Of a stretch of DNA of 29,104 nucleotides, positions 1 to 6,712 are shown one piece after another. The notes below the pieces were generated by a model. The model saw only the letters and a list, made by a program, of their open reading frames with translations. It ran no database searches and was not told the origin of the DNA. Where the stretch lies: NCBI GenBank assembly GCA_964501715.1, contig CAZCTR010000015.1, forward strand, positions 1 through 29,104, given 5' to 3'. Origin of the DNA: M55B118 sp964501715 (lineage in GTDB: Bacteria; Bacillota_I; Bacilli_A; Izemoplasmatales; Izemoplasmataceae). The translations under genes were made by a program, and so were the position numbers. How positions within the stretch are numbered: position 1 is the first letter of the stretch; each line of letters begins with the position of its first letter.

Positions 1-26
1 TTGAAGAGGATGCCAATAAGAAATAA
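1..26 (+). CDS. C-terminal tail of an upstream gene (tentative, partial)
   Basis: In the frame starting at base 3 the sequence reads EEDANKK followed by TAA at 24-26, and a strong rho-independent terminator begins immediately at 25. The charged tail followed at once by a terminator is what the end of a gene looks like. Only seven codons are visible, so neither family nor function can be stated, and the frame itself is a guess based on the stop position. Confidence 0.3.
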
Positions 27-51
27 AAAGCGATGTCTTCATCGCTTTTTT
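25..51 (+). terminator. Rho-independent terminator
   Basis: Perfect 11-bp inverted repeat (25-35 and 40-50, core GCGATG/CATCGC) with a four-base loop and a T-run. It ends the gene entering from the left and isolates the tRNA unit that follows. Confidence 0.85.
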
Positions 52-63
52 AACACTACCATC

Positions 64-92
64 TTTACTTTTCGAACCCCCTGTTATATAAT
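64..92 (+). promoter_or_regulatory. Promoter of the tRNA-Arg gene
   Basis: TTTACT at 64-69 and a perfect TATAAT at 87-92 are separated by 17 bases, a sigma-A type arrangement. The tRNA begins 12 bases beyond the -10 box, which fits a short tRNA leader. Confidence 0.65.
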
Positions 93-104
93 GTGATAGG
101 TTTT

Positions 105-181
<77 letters not shown>

Positions 182-194
182 TTTTGCTTTTTAT

Positions 195-222
195 AGAGCC
201 CTTTCAAACGGGTTCTTTTTTT
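195..222 (+). terminator. Terminator of the tRNA unit
   Basis: Stem AGAGCCC/GGGTTCT (one G-T wobble) with an eight-base loop, followed by seven T. It lies 13 bases after the CCA end of the tRNA. Confidence 0.8.
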
Positions 223-355
223 ATGGAATTCATGGTAGGGCATCGGTCTATCCCCTATGGTTCAGATGATGTGGTGAATCATGTGGGGTCATTGTCTTTG
301 AACACACAGGAAATCTGTTTCTTTCTATACAAGTGTATGGAGATTTCTGATATAT

Positions 356-389
356 GAAAAATCCCCCACAACAATGTGTTGAGGGGGAT
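356..389 (-). terminator. Terminator of the PfpI-family gene
   Basis: ATCCCCC at 361-367 pairs with GGGGGAT at 383-389, extended inward by CAAC/GTTG-type pairs. On the minus strand the hairpin is followed by TTTTT, so it terminates the gene whose stop is at 407. The plus-strand stretch between this and the tRNA terminator (223-355) shows no credible gene. Confidence 0.8.
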
Positions 390-406
390 GAAGGCACTGT
401 GACAAG

Positions 407-919
407 TCATTGCAAAGCCGCAATGATGGATTTGAGGAATGCCGGTAGGTCACCGGGATGTCTTGAGGTGATGAGGTTGCCATCCACCACGACTTCCTGG
501 TCGACGAATGTGCCGCCGGCGTTTTCGAGATCATCCTTGATTGAAGGTGCGCCTGTCAGGGTTTTGCCTTTCAAATCGCAAGCTGAAGCCATCATCCATG
601 GTCCGTGACAGATGGCCGCAATGGGCTTGCCTTGGTTGCTCAAGTCCTTGACGAGCTGGACGGTCTCCTTCGAGCGTCTCATGTAATCGGGGGAATAGCC
701 GCCCGGAATCACCATCGCGTCGTAGTCGTCGGCGTCCACGTCTTTCGCGGCCTTGTCGCTCAAAGCCTTGCCGCCGTTTTTGCTTTTGTAGGCGGTGTTC
801 GCCTCTGCGCCCACCAAATCGACTTGATACCCTTCCTCTTGGAGCCTGAAATAGGGGTAGAAAAGCTCGTTGTCCTCGAAGATGTTCGCGATCAAGATAG
901 CTACTTTCTTGATAATCAT
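407..919 (-). CDS. DJ-1/PfpI family protein (putative protein deglycase or glutamine-amidotransferase-like hydrolase)
   Basis: A cytoplasmic protein of about 170 residues, the usual length for the YhbO/YfkM/PfpI branch of the DJ-1 superfamily, which is linked to glyoxal/carbonyl stress protection. The nucleophile elbow AAICHGPW puts the reactive cysteine at about residue 104, followed by the PfpI-type histidine. The conserved acidic residue is in NIFEDNEL near residue 15, and the VIPGGYSPD strand-turn is at 70-78. The start is unusual: ATG at 919 reads MIIKKVAIL, where family members begin, but the AGGAGGG Shine-Dalgarno abuts it with almost no spacing. An upstream in-frame TTG at 940 or a non-canonical ATT/ATC a few bases downstream are alternatives. 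It is monocistronic, with its own promoter and terminator, and divergent from the flavodiiron gene. Confidence is high for the family and moderate for enzymatic activity. Confidence 0.9.
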   Translation of the reverse strand: MIIKKVAILIANIFEDNELFYPYFRLQEEGYQVDLVGAEANTAYKSKNGGKALSDKAAKDVDADDYDAMVIPGGYSPDYMRRSKETVQLVKDLSNQGKPIAAICHGPWMMASACDLKGKTLTGAPSIKDDLENAGGTFVDQEVVVDGNLITSRHPGDLPAFLKSIIAALQ

Positions 920-982
920 CCCTCCTAATAGTGTGATCAAAGTGATGAAACGGTGTGTGCCATCGCTTCACGGTTCAATTCC

Positions 983-1011
983 ATTATAATCCATGGGGTC
1001 AGGGTTGTAAA
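983..1011 (-). promoter_or_regulatory. Promoter of the PfpI-family gene
   Basis: Read on the minus strand, TTTACA (1011-1006) and TATAAT (988-983) are separated by 17 bases, close to the sigma-A consensus. The gene start at 919 follows about 60 bases after the -10 box. Confidence 0.6.
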
Positions 1012-1133
1012 ACACCTTGCATGGTTTCCATACCGACCAGTCAGGACAGACTGCGAAATGCTCAGATGTGTAAAACAGACCAGACTGACTTCTCTATACA
1101 AAGAATCAATAGTAGTGGGTATATACATATAAC

Positions 1134-1161
1134 TTGAATAATTATCTGTATTCGATATAAT
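1134..1161 (+). promoter_or_regulatory. Promoter of the flavodiiron protein gene
   Basis: TTGAAT at 1134-1139 and TATAAT at 1156-1161 with a 16-base spacer, about 50 bases before the TTG start. About 80 bases upstream lies a short inverted repeat, CAGTC at 1038-1042 and GACTG at 1049-1053, with a related CAGACTGAC nearby. This may be an operator shared with the divergent PfpI promoter, but that is only a suggestion. Confidence 0.6.
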
Positions 1162-1209
1162 AGTCATCGGGAAAAGCATTATATTGAAATACGAATTGAG
1201 GCGATTACT

Positions 1210-2433
1210 TTGTATAAAACCAAGATAGAGGACGGCATATACATGTTGACGATGAATGTCGAGGACATGGTGTTCGAGGGAATGTGGGAACTCCCCCATG
1301 GTGTCTCGATGAATTCCTACATCGTCAAAGGAGAAAAGACCGCCATCATCGATGGCGTCATCGGTTGGGACGGTGTGCCTGAAACGCTTTACGAGACACT
1401 TTCTGATATCGGTGTCGACGCTTCAGATATCGACTATCTTGTGGTCAACCACATGGAGCCCGACCATGCCGGATGGATTGAGAACTTCAAGAAGGTCAAT
1501 AGGGATTTCACCATCATCACCACGGAAAAAGGGAAGGAGCTTTTGCATTCCCTTTACGGCAACGACGCAGATGTGCGTGTGGTCGATGAGGGGGATACGA
1601 TAGACCTTGGTGCCGGAAAGATACTCAGTTTCCATCCCGCACCGAACGTGCACTGGCCCGAGACCATGCTGACGTATGAGACAGCTACCAAGACACTTTT
1701 CTCATGCGACATGTACGGGGCTTTCGGCACCATGGGAGAACATCAATTTGACGATCAGCTGACAGAAGAGGAAGTGGCGCGTTTCGAGGACGAAGCCATC
1801 CGTTATTTTTCCAATGTCATGACGACCTATGCGCCGATGGTGAGACGTGCCATCAAGAAAACAAGATCTTTGGACATCAACATGGTCGCCCCTGGTCACG
1901 GTCCGCTCTATCGGAAAAACCCTGACAAGATCATCGATGACTACGCGCGTTTCGCCCAGTACGCACAAGGAAAGGGAAAGCGTGAAGTGACCGTTCTCTT
2001 TGGAACCATGTACGGCTTTACCGGTGAAGCGGTGAAACACGCGGTCAAGATCCTGAAAAGGGAAGGCGTCAAGGTCAACGAAATGCAAATGCCTGAATCG
2101 ACGCAAAGCGACATGGTCACAAATGTCTTCAAATCCGCCGGTGTCATCATAGCCGGATCCACCTATGAATACAAGATGTTCCCGCCTGTCGCACATGCGA
2201 TCGACGAGCTTGGAAGAAAAAAGATCAAACAGAAGACCGCTTTGCATTTCGGATCCTACGGCTGGTCCGGAGGCGCAAAAAGGGACCTTGAGAAAATATT
2301 CGACTCCTATAAGATGAAATGGGATGTGACCGATTCCTATGAATTCATGGGAAAAGCGCTCCAAGAGGATCTTGACAGAATCGAAGAGGGCGTCATGACG
2401 CTTCTTGACAAGATGGAAGAGAACGTCATCTGA
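1210..2433 (+). CDS. fprA: Flavodiiron protein (FprA/ROO type A flavoprotein, O2 and/or NO reductase)
   Basis: A 407-residue cytoplasmic enzyme of the length typical of class A flavodiiron proteins, which reduce O2 to water or NO to N2O in anaerobes. The N-terminal metallo-beta-lactamase-like domain carries the diiron ligands: HMEPDH at 81-86 (H81, E83, D85, H86), H148 in NVHWPETM, D167 in SCDMYG and H230 in APGHG. The C-terminal flavodoxin domain starts near 258 with the FMN-phosphate loop LFGTMYGFTGEAV. There is no fused rubredoxin or flavin reductase, and no electron donor is encoded alongside. The start is TTG at 1210, eight bases after GAGG; an upstream promoter and a strong downstream terminator make it monocistronic. 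All expected iron ligands are present, so activity is likely. Choosing between O2 and NO as substrate is not possible from sequence. Confidence 0.95.
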   Translation: MYKTKIEDGIYMLTMNVEDMVFEGMWELPHGVSMNSYIVKGEKTAIIDGVIGWDGVPETLYETLSDIGVDASDIDYLVVNHMEPDHAGWIENFKKVNRDFTIITTEKGKELLHSLYGNDADVRVVDEGDTIDLGAGKILSFHPAPNVHWPETMLTYETATKTLFSCDMYGAFGTMGEHQFDDQLTEEEVARFEDEAIRYFSNVMTTYAPMVRRAIKKTRSLDINMVAPGHGPLYRKNPDKIIDDYARFAQYAQGKGKREVTVLFGTMYGFTGEAVKHAVKILKREGVKVNEMQMPESTQSDMVTNVFKSAGVIIAGSTYEYKMFPPVAHAIDELGRKKIKQKTALHFGSYGWSGGAKRDLEKIFDSYKMKWDVTDSYEFMGKALQEDLDRIEEGVMTLLDKMEENVI

Positions 2434-2454
2434 GCCTCTTGCACAAACAGACAT

Positions 2455-2498
2455 AAAAAGACTGTGAAAGCATCTCTGGCTTTTCACAGTCTTTTTTT
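2455..2498. terminator. Bidirectional terminator between convergent genes
   Basis: AAAAGACTGTGAAA at about 2457-2469 is complementary to TTTCACAGTCTTTT at about 2483-2496. A-runs on one side and T-runs on the other allow termination of the flavodiiron gene (+) and of the DUF4234 gene (-). Confidence 0.85.
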
Positions 2499-2517
2499 AA
2501 TGCCTTGCATCGAGGGG

Positions 2518-2886
2518 TTATGCCAACGCCTCTTCAAGCTCTTCATTTTTCGGGGTGTCGATGGTGTTCGCATCCGGGATCCTATTGGCTTGGGATTGCA
2601 TCAGGAAAGGATTGAGCCATCCGAAACCGACAATCAGAAGCACAAGGTACAATATGCCGTTGTTCGCTTCACCCAATTTCTCCAGACGGCCACCGACCTT
2701 GTAGCTCCAGACAAGGTAATAAATACCGAAGGTGACGAACAGAAGCAGGAAATGACCGAGTCCGCCGAACCCTTCGCCTGTCTTGCGCTTCAGTTCGGAT
2801 TGAAACGAGACGATCCAATAAATCTGATAGATTCCCAAAGTGATGATAGTCAAAAGAATCATCATGCCAATCGAGCGGTTTTTCAC
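2518..2886 (-). CDS. DUF4234 family small membrane protein
   Basis: A 122-residue integral membrane protein with three predicted hydrophobic segments: about residues 5-25, 43-62 and 76-97. The first two contain the paired motifs TLGIYQIYW and TFGIYYLVW, the signature I associate with DUF4234, whose function is unknown. The C-terminal 25 residues are polar and acidic. The start is GTG at 2886 with GGGAGAG seven bases upstream; an overlapping ATG one base further upstream runs into TGA at once and is not usable. It is divergent from the kinase-like gene across an extremely AT-rich 100-base spacer that should hold both promoters. Confidence 0.8.
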   Translation of the reverse strand: MKNRSIGMMILLTIITLGIYQIYWIVSFQSELKRKTGEGFGGLGHFLLLFVTFGIYYLVWSYKVGGRLEKLGEANNGILYLVLLIVGFGWLNPFLMQSQANRIPDANTIDTPKNEELEEALA

Positions 2887-2986
2887 ATAATCTCTCCCTT
2901 AAATAAAATATATGATATACTTTGACTATATTTTAAATTATATAATATGCAAGTGTTTTCTTTTTTTAAAAATGGAGGTGAGACTT

Positions 2987-3913
2987 GTGGGCATGAAGTT
3001 CTTGGAAAAACTGGGCATTGAGGATGTGCGGTCTTTGAAGGGGTTTCACAACAAGGTCTATGAAGGACTCCATAAAGGTGCGAAAATCATCGTGAGAGAC
3101 AGCGTGAGAAGAACGGAGGAAGCCCTCAAGGAGGAAATGAGGGTGCTCGATTGCATACGTTCTCATGTTCCTATCGGGGAGCCCTATCCTATCGGAGGGG
3201 TCTCCGTTGTTTCATACCGGGGTCATGTGTATGCTTTTTTCAAAAAGGTTGATGCGCTAGCCTGGCATGAAACGACACTCACAGACACAGTGCATTACAA
3301 TGCGGGAAGGGCGCTTGCCACCCTGCATGCCTCAATGCGAAAAATCAAGGGGGTCAGACGCGCTGCTTATGAGAAGCACCCAGATCTTCAACTGCTTCAA
3401 AGCACGGATGCCATCACAAACACGGAACTGAGAAGGACCTTGTCACAACTTGACACCTTCGGAAAAGACGAAAAAGAATACGGACTGATCCATGGGGATT
3501 ATCTGTTTTCAAACCTGCTTTATCGTGATTCGGATGTCACCATCATCGATTTTGACGATATGGAGTATGGCTATTATCTATATGATATCGCGGTATATCT
3601 TTTCTATCTTTTTCTCGGAGGCGACCCATCCCAAATCGATATACATGCAAACAGGGAGGTATTCAAACACTTCATCCAAGGATATCAAAGCGTAAATGAA
3701 ACCATAAGACTGGATTTCAATAAAATCCAGCCTCTCTTCAGGCTAAGGCAGTTGAAACTGCTGGCTACGATCAAGCACACGATTGGCCCAAGTGACTATG
3801 GACCCTGGCAAGAAGCCTATATCGACCTATGTGAAAAACAGTTCGAAAAACACAAGCCCTTTTTGGATGTGGACTTTCAAGCCATGCATGATATGATAAA
3901 GATAAGAGGTTAA
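2987..3913 (+). CDS. APH-fold phosphotransferase (aminoglycoside phosphotransferase/choline kinase-like)
   Basis: A roughly 308-residue protein of the phosphotransferase enzyme family (PF01636-type), related to ThrB-II homoserine kinase, choline kinase and the CotS/YutH proteins. The kinase-like catalytic loop is GLIHGDYLFSN (about residues 165-175), with the catalytic Asp and metal-binding Asn of HxDxxxxN. The DFG-equivalent is TIIDFDDMEYG about 15 residues later. The N-lobe is degenerate, as is common in this family. The start is GTG at 2987, six bases after GGAGGTG; an upstream ATG at 2972 overlaps that ribosome binding site and is less likely. Nothing nearby identifies the substrate, so resistance should not be assumed; sugar, amino-acid or choline-type substrates are equally possible. 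A diguanylate cyclase gene starts 70 bases downstream with no clear terminator between, so the two may be cotranscribed. Confidence 0.8.
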   Translation: MGMKFLEKLGIEDVRSLKGFHNKVYEGLHKGAKIIVRDSVRRTEEALKEEMRVLDCIRSHVPIGEPYPIGGVSVVSYRGHVYAFFKKVDALAWHETTLTDTVHYNAGRALATLHASMRKIKGVRRAAYEKHPDLQLLQSTDAITNTELRRTLSQLDTFGKDEKEYGLIHGDYLFSNLLYRDSDVTIIDFDDMEYGYYLYDIAVYLFYLFLGGDPSQIDIHANREVFKHFIQGYQSVNETIRLDFNKIQPLFRLRQLKLLATIKHTIGPSDYGPWQEAYIDLCEKQFEKHKPFLDVDFQAMHDMIKIRG

Positions 3914-3983
3914 AATTGTCGTGTTGTTACGATAAAATCCTTTTTGAGACGGCTGCCAGCAGGATTCAAGAAAGGGTGTTTCC

Positions 3984-4880
3984 ATGAATATCAGAAAGTA
4001 TTTCAACTGGTTCGACTATTTCGATGAAGGTGTGTATTTTGTTTCTAACGAACGTGAAATCCTATATTTCAATGAAGCGGCGGAAAACATCTCTGGCTAC
4101 TCAAGTGAAGAAGTCAAGGAGTCTTTTTGTTATGACAACATATTGAATCATGTTTCAAAAGACGGCACACATCTCTGTTTTGAAGGGTGTCCGCTTTTAG
4201 ATTCGATAGAAACGAAGAAATCGAACCGTGCAGAGGTCTTCTTGCATCACAAGAGAGGGCACCGGGTCAAAGTGCTTGTGAAGACGCTTCCGGTCATTGA
4301 AGAGGGCGAAGTCGTGGGGGCGATTGAGATTTTTCGTGCCGTCGACCGAGACGACGTCTTCAACAAGACTCTTGAATACTATAGGAAAAAAGCCACGACC
4401 GACAGCTTGACGAAGTTGAATAACCGTTCTGTCCTCGAAGAACGGGTGCCGCAACTCATGGATTCATCTGAGGAAGTGTCCTTTGGCGTCATCTTCATGG
4501 ATATCGATGACTTCAAGAAGTTCAATGACACTTACGGTCATGATACTGGAGACAGAGTACTCGAGGTGGTCTCAAGAACACTCGAACAAGCCATCGGGTC
4601 ATACGACATACCGATACGCTACGGTGGCGAGGAGTTCATGGTGCTCGCCTATGGTGTCGACGGAAAACGACTGCGCAGTCTCGCCGAGCGCATCCGGTTG
4701 ATGATTGAAGCCTCTAGTGTGGAACATGAAGGGAAGACACTCCGGTTCACTGTGTCAGCGGGAACCGCCCCGGTAGTGAAGGGGAACCTTGATGAAGCCA
4801 TCAAAATGGCCGACCAGGCCATGTATCTAAGCAAGGCAAACGGTAAAAACCGGGTAACAGATTCGCAAGTCATGTCTTAA
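3984..4880 (+). CDS. PAS-GGDEF diguanylate cyclase
   Basis: A 298-residue cytoplasmic signalling enzyme predicted to make cyclic di-GMP from two GTP. Residues about 8-120 form a PAS domain (DEGVYFVSNEREILYFNEAA, then SGYSSEEV) containing three cysteines, at about 49, 65 and 69, in a CYDNIL...CFEGC arrangement that could bind a metal, haem or Fe-S cofactor or sense redox. The GGDEF domain runs from about 135 to 293: LTKLNNR, FMDIDDFKKFNDTYGH and the active-site loop RYGGEEF at 212-218, all intact. The product-inhibition I-site (RxxD, five residues before GGEEF) reads GSYD, so the Arg is missing and feedback inhibition is probably lost. The start is ATG at 3984 behind AAAGGG. A strong terminator follows. 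Confidence 0.92.
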   Translation: MNIRKYFNWFDYFDEGVYFVSNEREILYFNEAAENISGYSSEEVKESFCYDNILNHVSKDGTHLCFEGCPLLDSIETKKSNRAEVFLHHKRGHRVKVLVKTLPVIEEGEVVGAIEIFRAVDRDDVFNKTLEYYRKKATTDSLTKLNNRSVLEERVPQLMDSSEEVSFGVIFMDIDDFKKFNDTYGHDTGDRVLEVVSRTLEQAIGSYDIPIRYGGEEFMVLAYGVDGKRLRSLAERIRLMIEASSVEHEGKTLRFTVSAGTAPVVKGNLDEAIKMADQAMYLSKANGKNRVTDSQVMS

Positions 4881-4885
4881 ATACA

Positions 4886-4915
4886 TAAAAAGAGCCTAAT
4901 CATAGGCTCTTTTTA
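4886..4915. terminator. Bidirectional terminator between convergent genes
   Basis: Perfect 12-bp inverted repeat AAAAAGAGCCTA/TAGGCTCTTTTT with a four-base loop. It serves the diguanylate cyclase (+) and the aldo/keto reductase (-), which end on either side of it. Confidence 0.9.
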
Positions 4916-4928
4916 AATGTTAGGATAC

Positions 4929-5780
4929 TCAAAGCTGTGAAGTCGCATTGGGCGGGCCATAGTCACGGACATCCTGCTCAAAGGCCTTCAACCGGTCGAA
5001 TGTGGATCGGCTCAATGGTTTCTCGATGGAGATATTCTCCTTCATATGCTCCATATCGCTTGATTTGACCACGGGCATGACCCCGAGTTCATAGACGAAA
5101 CGCAGAAGCATCTGCGGGACGGTGATGCCTTCCTTTTCAGCGAGGGGTTTGAGCCATGTCTGTCTGAGCAGTCGCCCCCTTGCGAGCGGGGAGTGCCCCT
5201 GGACGGTGATGGCATGTCTTTGACAAAAGGTCCGGACATCATCAAGGGTATGTCCCGCAAAAACGCCTATTTGATTGACGTGCGGTTTGACTTGGGCTGT
5301 CCGCATCAACGCTTTCATGTCGGCTGCATCAAAGTTCGATAGGCCGATCGCACCGACAGTCTCCTCGAGATAGAACGTCTCCAGTGCCCGCCATACTTCG
5401 CGGTTTTCCTTCGAAAAGTCCTGCCCTTCCTTGCCCCAGGGCACGGGGTTGTTGATGAGGACTAGGTCGAGAAAATCCACATCGAGTTTTTTCATGGTTC
5501 GCCTAAGGACGCGGACAGTCCCTTCATAAGTCTTGATATGCGGTGGAATTTTCGAGGTTATGAACAAGGTGTCCCGGTCAAGACCACTTTTTTTCAAAGC
5601 ATTGCCTATCGCTTCTTCATTCTGATAGATCGGTGCGGTCTCAAAATGCCGGTATCCGGCCTTAAGCGCATCAGCGATGACGGTTTCGACCCCGTTCTTT
5701 GGAAGTCCGTAGGTACCGAATGCGAGTTTAGGCATGATATAGCCGTTTGAAAGCTTGGTTCTCTCTTCAGTGATTTGCAA
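4929..5780 (-). CDS. Aldo/keto reductase family protein with altered catalytic tetrad
   Basis: About 283 residues, AKR (alpha/beta)8 barrel family, closest in feel to the AKR5/2,5-diketo-gluconate reductase branch; the usual role is NAD(P)H-dependent carbonyl reduction in the cytoplasm. Family motifs visible are LAFGTYGLP, ALKAGYRHFETAPIYQNE, LFITSKIPP, GAIGLSNF and the cofactor-binding VMPVVKSS. Of the four catalytic positions, Tyr (about 52) and Lys (about 77) are present. The usual Asp of GYRHFDTA is Glu (about 47), and the usual His of LIHWP is Asn (LINNP, about 110). Loss of that His is known in AKRs with altered or weak activity, such as the potassium-channel beta subunits. The start is taken as TTG at 5780, five bases after AAGGTGG; an in-frame TTG at 5795 lies upstream of that ribosome site and is less likely. 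Confidence 0.85.
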   Translation of the reverse strand: MQITEERTKLSNGYIMPKLAFGTYGLPKNGVETVIADALKAGYRHFETAPIYQNEEAIGNALKKSGLDRDTLFITSKIPPHIKTYEGTVRVLRRTMKKLDVDFLDLVLINNPVPWGKEGQDFSKENREVWRALETFYLEETVGAIGLSNFDAADMKALMRTAQVKPHVNQIGVFAGHTLDDVRTFCQRHAITVQGHSPLARGRLLRQTWLKPLAEKEGITVPQMLLRFVYELGVMPVVKSSDMEHMKENISIEKPLSRSTFDRLKAFEQDVRDYGPPNATSQL

Positions 5781-6029
5781 AAAGACCACCTTCAATCATT
5801 GTATTGTACATTCAGTATACCACGTCCCATCATTAAATATCCGAGATGTGCACATCATGAAACCGTCTTGATATACGTACGATGATAGGGAATGCTTGCT
5901 TATAATGAACTCATCCTGATAAGAAACGGGCATAAATGCGGTTCCCGAACAGTAGTTGACAATTACATCACACCGCGATTGGATTCACACGAAAAGGCAT
6001 GAATGTTAAAATGAAAATGGGTGATATGC

Positions 6030-6554
6030 ATGAAACGGACATTGATTGTTCTTTTGATGACAATGGCTGTGTTCATGGTTTCGGCTTGTGAAAACGGTGA
6101 AACCATTGATTTTGAGACCAGGGAGTATGCCCTTGGCCTCCAAACCGAGATTTCACATTATCGAATCGGTTCGGTTTACGAGACGGACCGTGAATCATTT
6201 GGTGTGATCCTCACATCGTTCGAAGCTTTCGAGGCGTATCGACAAGAAATGTTCGACAAGGCCGGAGAAGGTTTTGATGATACGCCTTACGGCGAGTATC
6301 TCGACTGTTTCACACCGTCCTATTTTGAAGACAACAACCTCGTCATCCTTTACGTGGTTGAAACAAGCGGCGCGAACGCCCATCGGGTCAGGGATATCCA
6401 ATCGGACAATGATACCCTGACCATCGACATTGCCCGCGAAGTACCCGAGGTAGGGACAACCGACATGGCTTATTGGAAAATCGCCATCAAGGGTGACAAG
6501 GACACATTGGATGCTCAGGATGTGAATATGGATTTTGAGACGGTTGATTCCTAG
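6030..6554 (+). CDS. Small lipoprotein of unknown function
   Basis: A 174-residue exported lipoprotein. The signal peptide MKRTLIVLLMTMAVFMVSAC has a typical lipobox with the modified Cys at about residue 20. The mature part is acidic, has one further Cys (YLDCFTPSYFEDNNLVILYV) and a beta-rich C-terminal half with the segment VPEVGTTDMAYWKIAI. The pattern weakly recalls PrcB-like beta-sandwich lipoproteins, but I do not recognise the family with confidence. The ATG at 6030 is preferred over GTG at 6021 because GGGTGAT sits at the right distance before it and the signal peptide then starts MKR. The 230 bases upstream contain a TATAAT at 5901 and a TTGACA at 5956 but no convincingly paired promoter. 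Confidence 0.75.
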   Translation: MKRTLIVLLMTMAVFMVSACENGETIDFETREYALGLQTEISHYRIGSVYETDRESFGVILTSFEAFEAYRQEMFDKAGEGFDDTPYGEYLDCFTPSYFEDNNLVILYVVETSGANAHRVRDIQSDNDTLTIDIAREVPEVGTTDMAYWKIAIKGDKDTLDAQDVNMDFETVDS

Positions 6555-6712
6555 GGCACGGGAACGTCACTTTTCCCGCACATTACATGAGTTCCTTGAA
6601 ATCTCACGATACTAAAGCCCTGTAAAAAGATGAGAATCCTCCGCGTAATATACCGGCAGTTATGATACAATAGAAAATGTTATTAAAACGAATGAATACG
6701 AGGAGAATGCAT

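Noticed and set aside
239..248. Ten bases (GGCATCGGTC) identical to part of the tRNA-Arg gene, suggesting an integration site
   Set aside because: The match stops after ten bases on both sides, does not include the tRNA 3' end, and no integrase or mobile gene is nearby.
223..357. Open frame of 44 codons after the tRNA terminator
   Set aside because: No ribosome binding site, no promoter, unremarkable protein, and it runs into the minus-strand terminator.
1702..2487. 261-codon open frame antisense to the flavodiiron gene
   Set aside because: Shadow of a gene with all catalytic ligands, and it extends into a bidirectional terminator.
5956..5961. Consensus -35 box TTGACA upstream of the small lipoprotein
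   Set aside because: No acceptable -10 box lies 16-18 bases downstream (the position reads ATTGGA).
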